Below, piece after piece: positions 61,943 to 64,000 of a stretch of 64,000 bases of DNA. The stretch lies in NCBI GenBank assembly GCA_965229645.1, contig OZ245893.1:1488001-1552000 (forward strand), in the 5' to 3' direction. The notes under the pieces were generated by a model. That model had not been told where the DNA came from, made no database searches, and saw nothing but the letters and a program-made list of their open reading frames with translations. The position numbers were made by a program, and so were the translations under genes. Source of the DNA: CAXQZM01 sp965229645 (GTDB taxonomy: Bacteria > Pseudomonadota > Alphaproteobacteria > UBA7985). The stretch's first letter is position 1; every line of letters starts with the position of its first letter.

Positions 61943-63355
61943 ATGGCCGACCGCAAACTCCTCCTGGGTCCCAAATTACGACGGCTGCGTCGCGACCAGC
62001 GCCTGACCCAAGCGCAGATGGCGGCGGATTTGGAGATTTCGCCCGCCTATCTGAATCTGATCGAGCACAATCAGCGCCCCGTCAGCGCGCAAGTGCTGGT
62101 GAAAATCGCGGCGGCCTACGACATCGATTTGGGCAGCTTTGCCCGCGATGACGCGCCCGAGCGGGCGGCGCAGCTGCGCACCCTGTTCGCCGACCCTGCG
62201 CTGGGGGACCTGCGGCTCAGCGCTCAGGACTTTGCCGATATGACCGCCCTATCGCCCGAAGCCAGCGCCGCGATCTTGGCGCTGGGCGAGCGGGTGGCGC
62301 GGCAGCGCCAGCTCATCCAGGCCCAAGACCGCGAGGGCGACGAGGCCGCCGACCTGGCGCGCGCAACCGACCCCGCGCAAGCGGCGCGCAGCTTTTTTCA
62401 AGATCATAAGAATCATTTCCCAGCGCTTGAGGACTTAACCGATCAGATGCGCCAAGACTGGGACATTCGCCCGCAAGACCGCGGCGAGGCGGTGGTCGCC
62501 CGCGTCTTGCCGCACGCGCCCTTCAGCGTCCAGGTCATGCCGACGCACGTCATGGGCACCACCTTGCGGCGGCACGACACGCACGGACGGCGTCTGTTGC
62601 TGAACCAAGCCCTGGCCCCCGCCTCGCGGCGGCTACAAACGCTCACCCAGTTTTTCTTGACCGCGCAGCGGCGCGATTTGGATCGCCTCATGCACGACCA
62701 AGATCGGCCCCACCCTGCGGCGGCAAAGATGGCGCGGGTGTCGCTGGCCGCCTACGCCGCCGCCGCGCTGCTCATGCCTTACGGGGCCGTGCGGGCGGCC
62801 GCGCAAGAAGCGGCCTACGACATCGACGCCTTGGCGCACGACTTCGCCGTGACGCGCGAGCAAATGGCCCAGCGCCTCACCACCTTGCAACGCCCAGGCC
62901 AGCGCGGCCTCGCCCTGTTCATGGCGCGCATCGACGCGGCGGGCAACATGACCAAGCGCCTGAGCGCCGCCAACTTTCCGCTGATCCGCAGCGGTGCCGC
63001 CTGCCCGCGCTGGCACGTCCATAGGGTCCAGGGCCAGGCGATCAGCGCCGAGCTGGTCGAGCTGCCCGACGGTGCCAAGTTTTTGAGCCTCGCCATCCCC
63101 TGCCGCAAACCAACCCTGAGCCACGCCCATCCTGGCCAGCCTTACGTTTTGGTGCTGGGGTGCGCCGCCAGCGACGCGCGCAAGACCGTGTACGGCGCGG
63201 GCCTGGATCTGGATACGGCGCCCGCAACCCCCATCGGCCCCGCGTGCCGCCTGTGCGAACGCCTGCCCTGTACCTACCGCGCAGCGGCACCCGCCAACCA
63301 TGAGATCTTGATCGACGAAGGCCGCCAGGACATGGCGCCGTTCAGCTTTGTGTAG
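61943..63355 (+). CDS. XRE-family regulator of the RamB / short-chain fatty acyl type (470 aa)
   Basis: The N-terminal helix-turn-helix (LGPKLRRLRRDQRLTQAQMA, then LEISPAYLNLIEHNQRPVS, residues 8-50) is followed by a long middle domain with an M78-like region. The C-terminal DUF2083-type domain has a Cys-rich end (ACPRWHVH near 353, CRKPTLSH, and GPACRLCERLPCTYR near 430), probably for ligand or metal binding. Relatives (RamB, ScfR, PrpC regulators) sense acyl-CoA status and control glyoxylate or methylcitrate genes. Divergence from aceA supports that target. Confidence 0.88.
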   Translation: MADRKLLLGPKLRRLRRDQRLTQAQMAADLEISPAYLNLIEHNQRPVSAQVLVKIAAAYDIDLGSFARDDAPERAAQLRTLFADPALGDLRLSAQDFADMTALSPEASAAILALGERVARQRQLIQAQDREGDEAADLARATDPAQAARSFFQDHKNHFPALEDLTDQMRQDWDIRPQDRGEAVVARVLPHAPFSVQVMPTHVMGTTLRRHDTHGRRLLLNQALAPASRRLQTLTQFFLTAQRRDLDRLMHDQDRPHPAAAKMARVSLAAYAAAALLMPYGAVRAAAQEAAYDIDALAHDFAVTREQMAQRLTTLQRPGQRGLALFMARIDAAGNMTKRLSAANFPLIRSGAACPRWHVHRVQGQAISAELVELPDGAKFLSLAIPCRKPTLSHAHPGQPYVLVLGCAASDARKTVYGAGLDLDTAPATPIGPACRLCERLPCTYRAAAPANHEILIDEGRQDMAPFSFV

Positions 63356-63421
63356 AGGGCATGCCGAGAGAAAAAGACCATAGTCCTTCGCATGCGCATT
63401 GATGGGGCTGAATGGCTTTCA

Positions 63422-63462
63422 TGCCAGCGGTGATTGAGAAGGGCTCTTATGTTTGCTGGTAT
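63422..63462 (+). repeat. Terminal hairpin module of the dispersed repeat, solitary copy
   Basis: GCCAGCGGTGATTGAGAAGG, then GCTCTTATGTTTGCTGGTAT: nearly the same as 31341-31381 inside copy C. Only this last module of the larger repeat is present, between the convergent regulator and pirin genes. Confidence 0.7.
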
Positions 63463-63523
63463 AGCTCCCTTGTGGGCGCAGATGGTCCTCAAGTCGATTG
63501 CTCCAATCGACTTGAACTTCGCC

Positions 63524-64000
63524 TTAGTGTGACCTGATGAACTGGTCGTTGCGCAAGTCCGCGAAGGCCTGCATGAGCTCTGCGCGCGTATTCATGACGA
63601 TGGGGCCGTGCCAGGCGACGGGTTCCTCAATCGGCGCGCCTGCCACCAGCAAAAAACGCATACCGTCGGGACCCGTCGTGACCTCGATCTCGTCGCCGTC
63701 CCCAAAGGTCACCAGCGTGCGGTCGCCGCTTAAGTCTTGGAGGGTGAGTTCGTGCCCCGCCACCTGCTTTTCCAGCTGGACGCCGCGCGGGGCGGAGGCA
63801 TGGGTGAATGTGCCCGAACCTGCGAAAATGTAGGCGAAGGCCTTGCGGCGCGTATCGACCCGAAACCGCCGCCGTTTAAGGGCAGGAACGGCAATGTCGA
63901 GGTACAGCGGATCGGCGGCGATGCCGTCAACGGGACCCCGCCGTCCCCAAAACTCGCCCGTAATGATTTTGACCACCGTTCCGTCGTCGTCGGTGACGGC
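63524..64000 (-). CDS. Pirin-family protein, C-terminal part (runs off the window)
   Basis: The reading frame continues past 64000 on the minus strand (AVTDDDGTVVKIITGEFWG), so the Met at 63976 is internal. FVDGIAADPLYLDIAV-like strands and the pirin_C domain (YIFAGSGTFTHASAPRGVQL, FLLVAGAPIEEPVAWHGPIV, MNTRAELMQAFADL) are clear. The metal-binding N-terminal cupin lies outside the window. Some pirins are quercetinases; the role here is unknown. Confidence 0.92.
   Translation of the reverse strand, partial: AVTDDDGTVVKIITGEFWGRRGPVDGIAADPLYLDIAVPALKRRRFRVDTRRKAFAYIFAGSGTFTHASAPRGVQLEKQVAGHELTLQDLSGDRTLVTFGDGDEIEVTTGPDGMRFLLVAGAPIEEPVAWHGPIVMNTRAELMQAFADLRNDQFIRSH

Overview
The window reads as an alphaproteobacterial chromosome, most likely a Rhodospirillales-type lineage. 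The reasons are GC-rich core genes, the leuA next to mreB-mreC-mreD-mrdA-rodA-kdsB arrangement, a coaD-mrp-hisC run, a DUF4170 protein, and an isocitrate lyase divergent from a RamB/ScfR-type regulator. This placement is inferred from gene content; I could not run a phylogeny.

Layout. (1) 1-19.4 kb is a lower-GC accessory island of secreted RTX/Hint protein genes and small unknown genes, broken up by insertion sequences. A giant RTX gene on the minus strand (8673 to beyond base 1) is cut by an ISAs1 element (10-bp target duplication) and by an IS110 element that carries a candidate bridge RNA. Upstream are repeated cassettes: a gene with a conserved N-terminal LDTGAxxSL motif (B), a small follower gene (C), and gene A, which resembles the N-terminus of the giant RTX protein. 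The copies are eroded by stops and frameshifts. IS30 and IS66 fragments, a second ISAs1 and an intact IS1380 (5-bp target duplication, inside a second RTX gene) fill the rest. (2) 19.5-33.3 kb is core: ispB, leuA with a possible leader peptide, an ArsR-controlled CSCG-motif permease, the elongasome operon mreBCD-mrdA-rodA, kdsB, a PfkB sugar/adenosine kinase and tsaE. A multi-hairpin dispersed repeat sits between these genes. (3) 33.3-39.1 kb holds a choline-sulfatase divergent from a polar-amino-acid-type ABC transporter and a class IV aminotransferase. (4) 39.3-42.9 kb has a Tat-exported agmatine deiminase-like protein and a retron: ncRNA plus a reverse transcriptase-TOPRIM fusion. The retron is flanked by a direct duplication of the deiminase 3' end and its downstream promoter. 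(5) 42.9-64 kb is core again: gyrA with unusual quinolone-pocket residues, a VOC protein, a ferredoxin-reductase-like flavoprotein, a GNAT, an iron(III) binding protein plus permease, hisC, mrp, coaD, uvrA, ssb, a TPR protein with near-identical tandem units, a DUF4170 protein, aceA, its probable regulator, and the 3' part of a pirin gene.

How the parts fit. The elongasome genes are tightly overlapped and probably co-transcribed. aceA and the divergent regulator share a palindromic operator in their intergenic region. The retron is a complete two-component unit (template RNA and RT-TOPRIM) and so a plausible anti-phage system. The RTX/Hint island looks like a decaying secreted-toxin or adhesin locus. 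The most unusual signals are the reconstructable IS-split RTX genes, the repeated B/C cassettes, the retron with its host-gene duplication, and two hairpin repeat families whose arms co-vary between copies.
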